This document shows, piece by piece, positions 42,154-51,219 of a stretch of 64,000 bases of DNA. The translations under genes were made by a program, and so were the position numbers. The first letter of the stretch is position 1. Each line of letters starts with the position of its first letter. The notes beneath the pieces are model-generated. The model was given only the letters and a program-made list of their open reading frames with translations, did no database searches and was not told where the DNA came from. The stretch comes from Shewanella insulae (lineage in GTDB: Bacteria > Pseudomonadota > Gammaproteobacteria > Enterobacterales > Shewanellaceae), in NCBI RefSeq assembly GCF_009831655.1, contig NZ_WRPA01000001.1, forward strand, positions 620,001-684,000, read 5' to 3'.

Positions 42154-44073
42154 TTATTTTCCGCCGGCTAACAACATCTTGTTCATCAGTTTAATGAAGG
42201 CTGATGGGTCGGCCAGGCTGCCTTTCTCAGACAGCTGCGCCTGTTGCAACAAGAGCTCGGCCCACTGACCAAACACCTCTTCGTCCTGCTCCATATCCAG
42301 ACGCTTCACCAGAGGGTGTTCTGGGTTAAGCTCAAACACAGGCTTACTCTCAGGTACTGCTTGACCGGCTGCCTGCATCAGCTTAATCATCTGCGAGGAC
42401 ATCTCACCGGCACCGGCGACAACACAAGCCGGAGTATCGGTTAGACGACTGGTCACCTTCACCTCGGCGACCTTGTCACCCAGAGACTCTTTGACGCGCT
42501 TAACCAGGCCTTCAGACTCGGTTTCCAGCTTCTCTTGAGCCTCTTTCTCGGCGGCATCTTCTAGTTCGCCCAGTTCCAGGTCGCCACGGGTCACCGAGTG
42601 TAGTTGCTTGCCATCGAACTCGGTGAGGTGGTTGATCAACCACTCATCGATACGCTCTGACATCAGTAGCACCTCGATACCCTTCTTACGCAGCAGCTCA
42701 AGATGTGGGCTGTTGGCCGCCGCTTCATGGCTATCGGCAACTATGTAGTAGATCTTGCTCTGACCTTCCTTCATGCGCTCAACATAGTCACTCAGTGACA
42801 CGGTATGGGCCGCCTCGTTGGTGTGAGTAGAGGCAAAGCGCAACAGGCCAGCAATCTTCTCCTTGTTGGCGAAATCTTCCGCCGGACCTTCTTTTAGCAC
42901 CTGGCCAAACTCGGCCCAGAAGGTTTGATACTTTTCGGGATCGTTCTTGGCCAGCTTCTCCAGCATGCCCAACACACGCTTGGTCACCGCGGTACGTAGC
43001 GCCGTAGTGATCTTGTTGTCCTGGAGGATCTCACGCGAGACGTTAAGCGGCAGATCGTTCGAGTCGATAAGGCCCTGCACGAAACGCAGGTAGCTCGGCA
43101 TAAACTGCTCGGCATCGTCCATCACAAATACACGCTGAACGAAGAGTTTCAGGCCATGTTTACGATCGCGGTTCCACAGATCCCAGGGCGCCTTCGATGG
43201 TATGTACAGCAGGCTGGTGTACTCCTGCTTACCCTCGACGCGGTTATGGCTCCACAGCAGAGGATCGGTAAAATCATGGGAGATATGCTTGTAGAACTCC
43301 TGATACTCTTCGTCGGTGACTTCGCTCTTGTTGCGGGTCCACAGGGCGGTTGCCTTGTTCATCGCCTGCCAGTGACCTTCGGTCGCAGGAATGGCTTCGC
43401 CGCCCTCCTCGGTCGCTTCCTGGGCAGGTGTGCCTTCTTGCCACATCTCTACCGGAACCGAGATATGATCTGAATATTTGGTGATGATGGAGCGCAGACG
43501 ATAGTCGCTCGCAAACTCTTTCTCTTCTTCACGAAGATGCAAAGTGATCTCGGTTCCGCGGCTCTCTTTGACGATATTTTCGACGGTGAATTCACCTTCA
43601 CCCGCCGATTCCCACTGCACTGCCTCATCGGCCGCGTGACCGGCGGCGCGGGTGCGCACGGTCACCTTGTCGGCAACGATGAAGGCCGAGTAGAAGCCTA
43701 CGCCAAACTGACCGATCAGCTGTGAATCTTTCGACTCATCGCCCGATAGATTCTTGAAAAATTCTGCGGTGCCAGACTTGGCGATGGTACCCAGATGCTC
43801 GATCACACCATCGCGGGTCATACCAATACCATTGTCTTCGATGGTTACAGTGCCTTTTTCGCTATCGGCGCTGACACGCACGCGCAGCTCACCATCGCCT
43901 TCGTACAGCTCATCTTTAGTCAGAGCTTCGTAGCGAAGTTTATCGGCCGCATCGGCGGCGTTAGAGACCAATTCACGCAAGAAAATCTCTTTGTTGGAGT
44001 ACAAAGAGTGGATCATCAAATTAAGGAGTTGTTTGACTTCTGTTTGAAAGCCATGGGTTTCTTGATGTGACAT
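42154..44073 (-). CDS. htpG: Hsp90-family chaperone HtpG
   Basis: ATP-dependent chaperone dimer. 639 residues: N-terminal GHKL ATPase ([31 protein letters not shown]), middle domain ([10 protein letters not shown]) and C-terminal dimerisation domain. Transcribed from a canonical heat-shock promoter just upstream. It lies between recR and cnoX in the conserved recR-htpG-adk neighbourhood. Confidence 0.98.
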   Translation of the reverse strand: MSHQETHGFQTEVKQLLNLMIHSLYSNKEIFLRELVSNAADAADKLRYEALTKDELYEGDGELRVRVSADSEKGTVTIEDNGIGMTRDGVIEHLGTIAKSGTAEFFKNLSGDESKDSQLIGQFGVGFYSAFIVADKVTVRTRAAGHAADEAVQWESAGEGEFTVENIVKESRGTEITLHLREEEKEFASDYRLRSIITKYSDHISVPVEMWQEGTPAQEATEEGGEAIPATEGHWQAMNKATALWTRNKSEVTDEEYQEFYKHISHDFTDPLLWSHNRVEGKQEYTSLLYIPSKAPWDLWNRDRKHGLKLFVQRVFVMDDAEQFMPSYLRFVQGLIDSNDLPLNVSREILQDNKITTALRTAVTKRVLGMLEKLAKNDPEKYQTFWAEFGQVLKEGPAEDFANKEKIAGLLRFASTHTNEAAHTVSLSDYVERMKEGQSKIYYIVADSHEAAANSPHLELLRKKGIEVLLMSERIDEWLINHLTEFDGKQLHSVTRGDLELGELEDAAEKEAQEKLETESEGLVKRVKESLGDKVAEVKVTSRLTDTPACVVAGAGEMSSQMIKLMQAAGQAVPESKPVFELNPEHPLVKRLDMEQDEEVFGQWAELLLQQAQLSEKGSLADPSAFIKLMNKMLLAGGK

Positions 44074-44116
44074 GGATGTTTCCTTCTCTATTTCACAAAA
44101 ACGCTTATGGCTTTAG

Positions 44117-44144
44117 AGATGGGGCTGGATTTTCGCTTTTCAAG
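44117..44144 (-). promoter_or_regulatory. Sigma-32 heat-shock promoter of htpG
   Basis: On the minus strand CTTGAAA, 13 bases, then CCCCATCT. This is an essentially perfect RpoH promoter about 40 bases before the htpG start. Confidence 0.88.
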
Positions 44145-44173
44145 CTAAAAAAAGATAAAGGGGTTTATTTGGT

Positions 44174-44208
44174 CAAAAAAAATCCAGCTCAAGATGAACT
44201 GGATTTTA
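44174..44208 (-). terminator. Terminator of dnaX-ybaB-recR
   Basis: AAAATCCAG/CTGGATTTT stem, imperfectly extended toward the loop, with a long T-run on the minus strand. Confidence 0.85.
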
Positions 44209-44228
44209 TTGATGAGCTTAGCGAGCCC

Positions 44229-44828
44229 TCATAATGGCATGCGTCCATTGAAGGAAAGTGCCAGCGTGGTGCTGTCGACATACTCGAGTTCACCGCCCAC
44301 GGGCACACCGTGGGCGATACGGCTCACCTTGATCTCGTGCTGTTTCGCCATGTCGGCAATAAAGTGCGCCGTCGCGTCCCCTTCCACCGTCGGGTTGGTC
44401 GCCAGAATAAGCTCACTCACCTCGCCACTGGCCAGGTGGGTCTCGAGCAGGCTCAACCCCAACTCATCGGGCCCCACACCATCGAGGGGCGACAGGTGAC
44501 CTAAGAGAACAAAATAACGGCCCGAGAAGTGACCGCCAGCTTCGATCGCCAGCACATCCGCGGGGGTCTCAACCACACAGATCAGATCTGAGTTACCACG
44601 ACGACTACTGGCGCAGATGGGACACAGACTCTCTTCGGTAAAGGTACGACAACTGCTGCAGTGCCCCACATCACTCATGGCACTCGACAGTGCCTGGGCC
44701 AGCTTATGACCCGCCTTGCGATCACGTTCAAGCAGTTGAAATGCCATGCGCTGAGCCGACTTGGGGCCAACCCCGGGCAGGCAGCGCAACGACTGGATCA
44801 ACTCATCGACCAGGGGACTAAATTTCAT
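44229..44828 (-). CDS. recR: Recombination protein RecR
   Basis: Works with RecO (and RecF) to load RecA on gapped DNA. 199 residues with an N-terminal HhH ([16 protein letters not shown]), a C4 zinc motif (CSSC-CPIC) and a Toprim domain ([13 protein letters not shown]). It lies two bases after ybaB in the classic dnaX-ybaB-recR operon. Confidence 0.98.
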   Translation of the reverse strand: MKFSPLVDELIQSLRCLPGVGPKSAQRMAFQLLERDRKAGHKLAQALSSAMSDVGHCSSCRTFTEESLCPICASSRRGNSDLICVVETPADVLAIEAGGHFSGRYFVLLGHLSPLDGVGPDELGLSLLETHLASGEVSELILATNPTVEGDATAHFIADMAKQHEIKVSRIAHGVPVGGELEYVDSTTLALSFNGRMPL

Positions 44829-44830
44829 CG

Positions 44831-45160
44831 TTAGAAAGGCATCTTCATGCCAGGTGGCAACTGCATGCCGCCGGTAACCTCAGCCATCTTCTCTTTCTGG
44901 CTCTCTTCGACACGGCGGGCCGCATCGTTACAAGCAGCCGCAATCAGATCTTCGAGCATCTCTTTGTCATCTTCTAACAGGCTTGGGTCAATATCGACCT
45001 TACGTACGCTGTGAGAGCCTGTCATAGTGACCTTAACAAGACCCGCACCGGCTTCACCGGTCACTTCCATACGCGCGATCTCTTCTTGCACCTTGGCCAT
45101 CTTGTCTTGCATCATCTGGGCCTGTTTCATCAGGTTGCCCATACCGCCTTTTCCAAACAT
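44831..45160 (-). CDS. ybaB: YbaB/EbfC nucleoid-associated protein
   Basis: Small DNA-binding dimer of 109 residues. It starts [20 protein letters not shown] and ends with the Met/Pro-rich [13 protein letters not shown] typical of the family. It sits between dnaX and recR as in most gammaproteobacteria. Confidence 0.97.
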   Translation of the reverse strand: MFGKGGMGNLMKQAQMMQDKMAKVQEEIARMEVTGEAGAGLVKVTMTGSHSVRKVDIDPSLLEDDKEMLEDLIAAACNDAARRVEESQKEKMAEVTGGMQLPPGMKMPF

Positions 45161-45352
45161 ATCGAGTTCTCTTCAATATTAAAAAACTGGCTAATCTTAC
45201 TGAATTAGCACCAATAAGCAATCAAAGCTGATCACCAATCTTAAAACTTATGACCTGCGAGCCCTTTCGTAACGCTCACCTGGCTCGTTGCACCTAGCTC
45301 ACAACATACGATACTCGCACTAGTGACTCGCCCCAGTCATAACTGACATTAG

Positions 45353-48300
45353 CTATGACTCCTCTGCCGTCACAAAGTTCGACTTATCAATAAGCGCAAT
45401 CGTCTGACCCCGCTTGCCCAGCAACTCTGGTAGATAACTTAAGCTGTCGGGCTCCATCTCTGCCTGCATCATCTGTGTTAGCCATTGAACATTTTCATCT
45501 TGCAGTAACCCTTGATGCGACTGCTCGAGCAGTTCGCGATGAAATCGCTGACGGATCTCTAGCGGCGTTTCACGCTCAGGCTCGACCCCTACGCTAAACT
45601 CCACCTGGCAACTGCCCCCCAGGGCATTCGACAAGGCATCTTCGAGCTGACTGATGGCGCCAGGCGCCGCCAGATGCTTCTGATTGGGTTTAAGCACCAA
45701 AGGCAGTGGCTCGCTAAATGTCTTACACACGGCATTGACCGCCAGCTGTCTAACCCGCCCGCCGATATCCAGTGCCGACATCAATCGGTACCATTTAAGA
45801 TCCGTATCGTGGCCGGTGATCTCATCGGTCACAATGGCCATTTGTGTCACCTGACTATCTTGTTCAGTAACAGCAGGGCTTTCAGTTGGGCGATTGCCGG
45901 TAACGGCGTTCTCATTCGGGCCTTGGTTATCTTGGCCTTGGTTATCTGGGCCTTGGCTATCCAAGCTTTGGCCATTCAGAGCACCTTCATCTGCGTAGGC
46001 CTGTACTTCAGCCTTTGCATCGACCTGCCCTGCAACATCTTGTACTACGGGCCTTGGTGCTATATGGCCCTGCTCTTGGAGATTAGTCGATTCAGCACTT
46101 AGTGCAGCCATCTGCCCTTGGCTTGGTTCTGGCGACTCCCAGGGCGGCCTGTCTTCGTCGTTAAGGTATGCCGTAGGCTGCTGCGCGGAATGATTGTTCT
46201 GCGTCTCAGGCGCATTCGTCCCATGCTCAGTCGTCATAGCCACGTTCGAGATAGCTTCGACGCTCATGGCATTATCTTGATCGTTCTGGGCAGTTTCACC
46301 AAAGCTCTGGGCAGTCTCACCACAGCTCTGGGCAGTCTCACCAAAGCTCTGGGCAGTTGCTTCCCCGCTCAAGGCTGTTTCTTCCCCGCTCAAGGCTGCT
46401 TGGCCTTGGCGTTTGGGTGGCATATATGGCTCTGCACCAAACTTGCCATCTTCGCTCGCCTGCTGATCGCTACTCGATTGAGTCTGGGAAGTCTTAACGC
46501 CTAGGGGCTTTTTTGATCCGCTCTCGTTAGCAGCGTCCTCCTTAGCCGCATCTTCCTTAAGATCGCTAAGTAGATTCTGACGCGCATTCAGTACGGCATC
46601 GAGTAGATCGTCCTCCAACAGGTTCGGGGCGCTGGCTTCTTCTGCTGATGCCATCTCTGGTGACGAGGTGCTAGCCTGGGTTGACCGCTCAACTGAAGTC
46701 GACGCCTCAGGTTCGGGTTTATCCGCCGCTGCCATATCGCCAGACGCTAGGCTCTCATGACCCTGCTGATAGGCGAGATAGGCTTCATAGTCGCTAGGAT
46801 CGCCGGGCTCATCTTCATCTGAACTGAAATAGAGATCGTCGTAAAAACGCCCGCTCTCCTCGCCAGGCGAACTGGCTTGGTCGACGCTCGCCACAGGCGT
46901 TTGCGTCTTCGCAGGCTGGGCCAATTCACCACCTTGTTCCGTCGCTGTTTCCGATCTTGTCGCTGGTACTGTTATTGTAGACGCCTGTGTTGAAGACTCG
47001 ACAATAAGCTCGCTCTTGGGAGTTGAACCTTCTGAACTTTTATCTTCTGAGCTTTTACCTTCTGGGCTCTTATCCTCTGAACTTTTGGCCTCTAATTTAT
47101 GCTCAGTTCCATACGCTAAGCTGTACTCTGTACTGTGCGCTGGACTGTGCCCTTGGCTCTGTGCCTGGCTTAAGATCAGCTGCTGCTCGGCAAATAGCTC
47201 CTGTGCGCTCTCATCTTCTTCAAGCGCAGCCTCTTCAGTTGAATTCGCCTCAACTAAATCCGCTTTAACTCGGCCGCTATTACCGCTTAACGCTTTAGTT
47301 TGCTCGGCAGCTGACGCTTGGGTATTTTCGTGGGAAAGCTTTTCAGCACTGGCGTCAGCGGTAGTCTCGCCTGTGGTCTCTGCTTCTATTCTATTCCCAA
47401 CATTGCTTTCAGCCCCGGCTCTCGAGTCTGCATCAGGTCTTTGCCGAACCTCTAACTCCGGCTTTCCCTCGACGGGCGATTTGGGCTGTTCGTTAGGCAC
47501 GGGCGCTGCTGGCTTAATGGGTGTTGACGCGATCTCTTCGCCTTTGCTCACTTCAGGTAAGAGGATTTCGCTGCCGGCCTCACCCATCCAACGCTGCACA
47601 GGCGCCTCAGGCACGAAGGCGATGGCGCGTAAAAGTGCCATCTCCAGGCCAGACTTAGGATCAGGCGCATGGGGCAGATCCTGCCGGCCATTTAACAATA
47701 ATTGATAATAGAGCTGCACCTGCTCGGGCCTTAGCTGTTTGGCGAAGGCCTTGATCTGCTCGGAATATTGCGATAGCTGAGCGGCGCTGGGGGCAAACTG
47801 GGTCAAGGTGATCTGGTGCAGCAATTCCAGCAGACTGCGCAGCACCTCATGGGGATCGGCGCCGAAGGAAAGTACCTCTCCGGTGACCTTCAGTAGCTGA
47901 TCCACGTCGCCATCACACAGGGCTTTCAGCAACACAATCACATGGTGCTCATCTATGGTGCCCAGCATGGTCTGCACCTGAGTGAGCCGTACCTGACCGG
48001 CACCGAAGGCGATCGCCTGATCCGTCAGACTCAAGGCGTCACGCATGCTGCCGTTGGCGGCCTTGGCGAGCAGCTTCACCGCGCCATCGTCATAACCTAC
48101 CTGCTCTTGAGCCAGGATATGACCAAGCTGCACGCAGATCTCATCAAGCGTCAGGCTCTTAAGATTAAATTGCAGACAGCGGGAAAGCACGGTTACCGGC
48201 AAGCGCTGGGGATCTGTAGTCGCCAGCAAAAACTTAACATGCTCCGGGGGCTCTTCCAGGGTCTTCAACAGGGCATTGAAGCTGCTACGGGAAAGCATGT

Positions 48301-48685
48301 GTACTTCATCGATAAGATACACCTTGAAGCGACCGCGTGTAGGGCGATACTGAACATTGTCCAGCAGCTCGCGGGTATCGTCGACCTTGGTACGGGACGC
48401 CGCATCCACCTCAATAAGATCGACAAAGCGACCCTGGGCGATCTCGACGCAGCTGGCACATTGACCACAAGGCGAGGCCGTTACCCCTTGCTCACAGTTC
48501 AATCCCTTGGCAAATAGCCTGGCCAGACTCGTCTTACCTACCCCTCGGGTACCGGTAAACAAGTAAGCATGATGTAGGCGATTTTGCGATAAGGCATTGG
48601 TTAAGGCATGCAGCACATGTGACTGACCGACGACTTGCTCAAATGTTGCAGGGCGCCATTTTCTGGCTAACACCTGATATGACAT
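45353..48685 (-). CDS. dnaX: DNA polymerase III tau (and probably gamma) subunit, extended linker
   Basis: Clamp-loader and replisome organiser. Residues 1-370 hold the AAA+ ATPase with Walker A GTRGVGKTSLARL, a zinc motif (C-C-C around 64-79) and the sensor/lid domains. Residues 956-1110 form the C-terminal alpha-binding domain. Between them is an unusually long acidic, Ser/Glu/Gln-rich linker of about 580 residues with internal repeats (AQSFGET units). E. coli DnaX totals 643 residues. An A AAA AAG heptamer in the correct phase lies at codons 724-726; a -1 shift there would end after four codons and give a 730-residue gamma-like product. Start at 48685 (MSYQVLARKWRP), with GGGGAG upstream. 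Confidence 0.95.
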   Translation of the reverse strand: MSYQVLARKWRPATFEQVVGQSHVLHALTNALSQNRLHHAYLFTGTRGVGKTSLARLFAKGLNCEQGVTASPCGQCASCVEIAQGRFVDLIEVDAASRTKVDDTRELLDNVQYRPTRGRFKVYLIDEVHMLSRSSFNALLKTLEEPPEHVKFLLATTDPQRLPVTVLSRCLQFNLKSLTLDEICVQLGHILAQEQVGYDDGAVKLLAKAANGSMRDALSLTDQAIAFGAGQVRLTQVQTMLGTIDEHHVIVLLKALCDGDVDQLLKVTGEVLSFGADPHEVLRSLLELLHQITLTQFAPSAAQLSQYSEQIKAFAKQLRPEQVQLYYQLLLNGRQDLPHAPDPKSGLEMALLRAIAFVPEAPVQRWMGEAGSEILLPEVSKGEEIASTPIKPAAPVPNEQPKSPVEGKPELEVRQRPDADSRAGAESNVGNRIEAETTGETTADASAEKLSHENTQASAAEQTKALSGNSGRVKADLVEANSTEEAALEEDESAQELFAEQQLILSQAQSQGHSPAHSTEYSLAYGTEHKLEAKSSEDKSPEGKSSEDKSSEGSTPKSELIVESSTQASTITVPATRSETATEQGGELAQPAKTQTPVASVDQASSPGEESGRFYDDLYFSSDEDEPGDPSDYEAYLAYQQGHESLASGDMAAADKPEPEASTSVERSTQASTSSPEMASAEEASAPNLLEDDLLDAVLNARQNLLSDLKEDAAKEDAANESGSKKPLGVKTSQTQSSSDQQASEDGKFGAEPYMPPKRQGQAALSGEETALSGEATAQSFGETAQSCGETAQSFGETAQNDQDNAMSVEAISNVAMTTEHGTNAPETQNNHSAQQPTAYLNDEDRPPWESPEPSQGQMAALSAESTNLQEQGHIAPRPVVQDVAGQVDAKAEVQAYADEGALNGQSLDSQGPDNQGQDNQGPNENAVTGNRPTESPAVTEQDSQVTQMAIVTDEITGHDTDLKWYRLMSALDIGGRVRQLAVNAVCKTFSEPLPLVLKPNQKHLAAPGAISQLEDALSNALGGSCQVEFSVGVEPERETPLEIRQRFHRELLEQSHQGLLQDENVQWLTQMMQAEMEPDSLSYLPELLGKRGQTIALIDKSNFVTAEES
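46280..46360 (-). repeat. 21-bp in-frame tandem repeats within dnaX
   Basis: About three to four copies encode the heptapeptide AQS(F/C)GET. They lie in the low-complexity linker and are likely to vary in number among strains. Confidence 0.75.
46494..46514 (-). promoter_or_regulatory. Candidate -1 programmed frameshift site in dnaX
   Basis: Heptamer A AAA AAG (46514-46508) is phased as TCA AAA AAG. The -1 frame then reads GCC CCT AGG CGT TAA, with the stop at 46496-46494. A perfect AAGGAGG lies 22 bases upstream, farther than the roughly 10 bases in E. coli. I see no convincing downstream stem-loop. Confidence 0.5.
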
Positions 48686-49072
48686 GGAACTCCCCAAGGT
48701 TGGTAACTATTACGAAGCACACTTCATTAATCAGCAAACAATAACATGCCAAGGTCCATCTCGCTAGCAAGCTAAGCGCTTAGCGCGCCTTAATTTATCT
48801 CTGTTAAGCCAGCTTGCTTCATGTTTAACCTATCACCTGCTTAGCACGCCATTATAAGGCCTATTGCTAAGCCATCATGAGCCACTCTTTCGCTACCCTT
48901 TAGCGAGTTGACGGGGCAATGCTCGCCATCTACGGTCACCCATCAATCTAACGAATAGACGACAGGCCCACTTATGTCATCAGACTAAGATAACAAGAGT
49001 CCAGATAGCAAAATGCCGCGGCATTGCCACGGCACTTAAATGATCCACATGAGTGATCAGGAGTAGACTAAA
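48686..49072. other. dnaX-apt intergenic region
   Basis: About 390 bases. Apart from the apt terminator hairpin and presumably the dnaX promoter, nothing is recognisable. I looked for an SRP (4.5S) RNA core and did not find one. Confidence 0.4.
49009..49034 (-). terminator. Terminator of apt
   Basis: TGCCGTGGCA/TGCCGCGGCA stem (one wobble pair) followed on the minus strand by TTTT. Confidence 0.7.
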
Positions 49073-49618
49073 TTACTCGCCTTCAAACTCACACAGGGTC
49101 ATCAGAGAGAGGCCCATCTCGCCAAGACGGTGCTCACCACCGAGCTCTGGCAGAGAGATAACAAACGCCGCATGCTCAACCTCACCGCCTAGCTGACGGA
49201 TTAGCTTTACAGTCGCCTCGATTGTGCCGCCAGTCGCCAATAGATCGTCGACCACCAATACCTTATCACCCGGTTTAATGGCATCTGTGTGGATCTCAAG
49301 CATGTCATGACCATATTCCAGCTCATAACTCTCAGAGATAGTTTCGCGCGGTAGCTTACCCGGCTTACGCACAGGCACGAAACCAACCCCCAGCTCCAAC
49401 GCCAGCGGCGCACCGAAGAGGAAACCACGCGCCTCGGTACCGACAACTTTGGTCACGCCAAGATCTTTGTATCGATCAACAAACAGGGCAATCGTCGCCT
49501 GATAGGCCGCTGGATCTTCCATTAAACTCGTAACATCGCGAAACATGATCCCTGGTTTCGGATAATCTGGAATTGTCTTGATGCTCTGCTTGATCAAGGC
49601 TAACTTGTCTGTATTCAT
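49073..49618 (-). CDS. apt: Adenine phosphoribosyltransferase
   Basis: Salvages adenine with PRPP to AMP. 181 residues with the PRPP-binding motif [13 protein letters not shown] and the start [25 protein letters not shown] chose 49618; an in-frame ATG three codons earlier (49627) is also possible, since neither has a strong ribosome site. It lies next to dnaX and the YbaN-like gene, the same neighbours as in E. coli. Confidence 0.96.
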   Translation of the reverse strand: MNTDKLALIKQSIKTIPDYPKPGIMFRDVTSLMEDPAAYQATIALFVDRYKDLGVTKVVGTEARGFLFGAPLALELGVGFVPVRKPGKLPRETISESYELEYGHDMLEIHTDAIKPGDKVLVVDDLLATGGTIEATVKLIRQLGGEVEHAAFVISLPELGGEHRLGEMGLSLMTLCEFEGE

Positions 49619-49787
49619 TACTACCATCTTTTTTGGTTTAAGCCCTTAAAAAGGACAAACTGGCCATAAGGCCAGTTTTGACTAGAATTTTCGGCTAAAG
49701 CTTAAGCTCCTTTGATATGGGTTGCAACAGCGAATGTCACAAAGCTTAACCAAACTCACCCCCAAGGTTCACAACCTAAGTTCACAA

Positions 49788-50156
49788 TCAGTCGTCTAAT
49801 TCGGGAATTTGCCTGAGATAAAGTAGCAAGCCTGTCAGCATGGCCAGCAACATCAACTTCACCCACAGCAGCGGCACCAGAATGATACTCGCACTAAAAC
49901 TTAAACAGGTAGCAATATAGGCCTTGCGCTTCAACCCACGGCGAATGGCGCGCTCCGTATGCCAGTTCTGCAGCGCATCGGCAAACCAGGGGTGAGTCAT
50001 CAGCCAGTCATGCAGGCGCGAACTCGAGCGGGCGAAGCAAAAGGCCGCCAACAAGATAAAAGGTACGGTCGGCAATAGCGGCACTGCGATGCCAAGCAAG
50101 CCTAGAAATAGACTGCTAAGGCCTATGAGTAGATAGAAGCCCCGCTTAATAACCAT
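49788..50156 (-). CDS. ybaN: YbaN/DUF454 inner-membrane protein
   Basis: 122 residues with two to three membrane helices (about 5-40 and 80-115) and the family block LLPTVPFILLAAFCFARSS. Function unknown. The ATG at 50156 has GAGGA about six bases upstream. An intrinsic terminator for the preceding small gene ends just before this ribosome site. Neighbourhood with apt is conserved in E. coli. Confidence 0.9.
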   Translation of the reverse strand: MVIKRGFYLLIGLSSLFLGLLGIAVPLLPTVPFILLAAFCFARSSSRLHDWLMTHPWFADALQNWHTERAIRRGLKRKAYIATCLSFSASIILVPLLWVKLMLLAMLTGLLLYLRQIPELDD

Positions 50157-50167
50157 GAATTCCTCGC

Positions 50168-50195
50168 ATAAAAAAACCACTCAAGATTGAGTGGT
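50168..50195 (-). terminator. Terminator of the 40-residue membrane protein gene
   Basis: Perfect ACCACTCA/TGAGTGGT stem with a four-base loop and seven T on the minus strand. Confidence 0.88.
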
Positions 50196-50250
50196 TAGTA
50201 TACCCGACTTAGCCGGCTAAGCTATATCATTAACCGCTTAAGGCTAAAGC

Positions 50251-50373
50251 TTAAGAGATCAGGTTCAGGTGTTTCAACCATGATAGGGTAGCTGGCAGCG
50301 TAGGCAACATCATTACCAGCAAGAAACCAAGAAAATAAACAAAATTAAACGGGTCTTTAAACGGCTGACTCAT
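50251..50373 (-). CDS. Small (40-residue) single-helix membrane protein
   Basis: An open frame below the usual length cut-off, starting MSQPFKDPFNFVYFLGF and containing one hydrophobic helix (about 10-28) and a short polar tail ending LNLIS. Evidence that it is real: GAGG about six bases before the ATG, a perfect FNR-type box 31 bases upstream, a TATAAT -10-like hexamer beyond that box, and a clean intrinsic terminator downstream. An in-frame ATG five codons earlier (50388) is the alternative start. I do not recognise the family. It could be a small accessory subunit of a membrane complex. Confidence 0.65.
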   Translation of the reverse strand: MSQPFKDPFNFVYFLGFLLVMMLPTLPATLSWLKHLNLIS

Positions 50374-50403
50374 ACTTTCCTCACTCATGATTGACAACTT
50401 TTA

Positions 50404-50417
50404 TTGATCTAGATCAA
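50404..50417. promoter_or_regulatory. FNR/EtrA-type box
   Basis: TTGATCTAGATCAA, a perfect palindromic match to the FNR consensus. The TATAAT on the minus strand (50429-50434) is upstream of it, so binding near +12 would be expected to repress. A class II activator position would put the transcript start inside the small gene. Confidence 0.55.
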
Positions 50418-50475
50418 TTTTCGCCGCCATTATAGTGACAAGTCTGCATGATAGAAAGGCCTAATTGGACAAATT

Positions 50476-51219
50476 TTATCTTGTGGCGATCACTATACCC
50501 CGCTGAGCCATATCTGCTAGCAGCTGCCTACAGCCCTCCACTAGCTGCTGTCTCGGCATCTGCCGATAGAGCGCCTCTAGCCAGTCACATAACGCGGTAA
50601 AGTCCACACCATCTTGCTGTCCGATGTAGGCAAGCACCTGAGCCGCAAGCGGATTTAGCTGCAAGAAGCAGACTTCATCGTCTGCATCCCGATAGATACA
50701 GAAAAAATTGGGCTGTTCGCTTGGCGCCTCGGGCCGATAGTCTGAGCTGATGCGCTGCACCTCAAAATAGTATTGGGCCACTCTGGCGGCCAAGCTTAAT
50801 GCCAGAGGCGCCTTTTCCAGGCTCTGCTCGTCGAGAGGTTGCGACTGTCTGTTATCGGGCGCTGTGGCCACCACCAGCTCCAACCATTCATAGTGAGCCA
50901 GCTCCAGCATGAAGATGGGATCTTGCTCGCTCAGCTGATATTCGTTTTGCAAGAACAGCAAAAACTCCTGAGCGATTTCGATAAAGATCGGCGTCTGACA
51001 GTCATGGGTCACAAAGAACTGTTGAACGAGCGCCTCCCGGGCATCTTCATCATACAGGGAGCAGAGCACGGGAAAACCGCTGGCGACAAACCCCTTCACA
51101 TTATTAAAAAATAGCTCGCGGTAGATCCCCATGCGCCTGGCATCAGTCCCCTGCGGCAGGGGCGATGAAGGATCTTTGATGTAATCGATAAACGACTGCT
51201 GAACTTGGGTAAAACTCAT
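50476..51219 (-). CDS. DUF2063 partner protein of a MNIO RiPP enzyme (HvfC/BufC-like)
   Basis: 247 residues. The N-terminal DUF2063 domain (about 1-95) has the typical QQSFIDYIKDP and GIYRELFFNNVKGFVASGFPVL blocks. A C-terminal helical/winged domain follows. In characterised systems this partner binds the precursor peptide and forms a complex with the DUF692 enzyme. Its ATG follows directly on the TAG of the DUF692 gene, so the two are translationally coupled. No metal-ligand motif of its own is obvious. Third and last recognisable gene of the operon. Confidence 0.88.
   Translation of the reverse strand: MSFTQVQQSFIDYIKDPSSPLPQGTDARRMGIYRELFFNNVKGFVASGFPVLCSLYDEDAREALVQQFFVTHDCQTPIFIEIAQEFLLFLQNEYQLSEQDPIFMLELAHYEWLELVVATAPDNRQSQPLDEQSLEKAPLALSLAARVAQYYFEVQRISSDYRPEAPSEQPNFFCIYRDADDEVCFLQLNPLAAQVLAYIGQQDGVDFTALCDWLEALYRQMPRQQLVEGCRQLLADMAQRGIVIATR

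Noticed and set aside
47016..47705. Open frame of 229 codons opposite dnaX
   Set aside because: A Ser/Leu-rich shadow of the low-complexity dnaX linker.
48686..49072. SRP (4.5S) RNA gene next to dnaX
   Set aside because: In some gammaproteobacteria ffs lies near dnaX, but the conserved GGAAGGAAGCA core is not present on either strand here.
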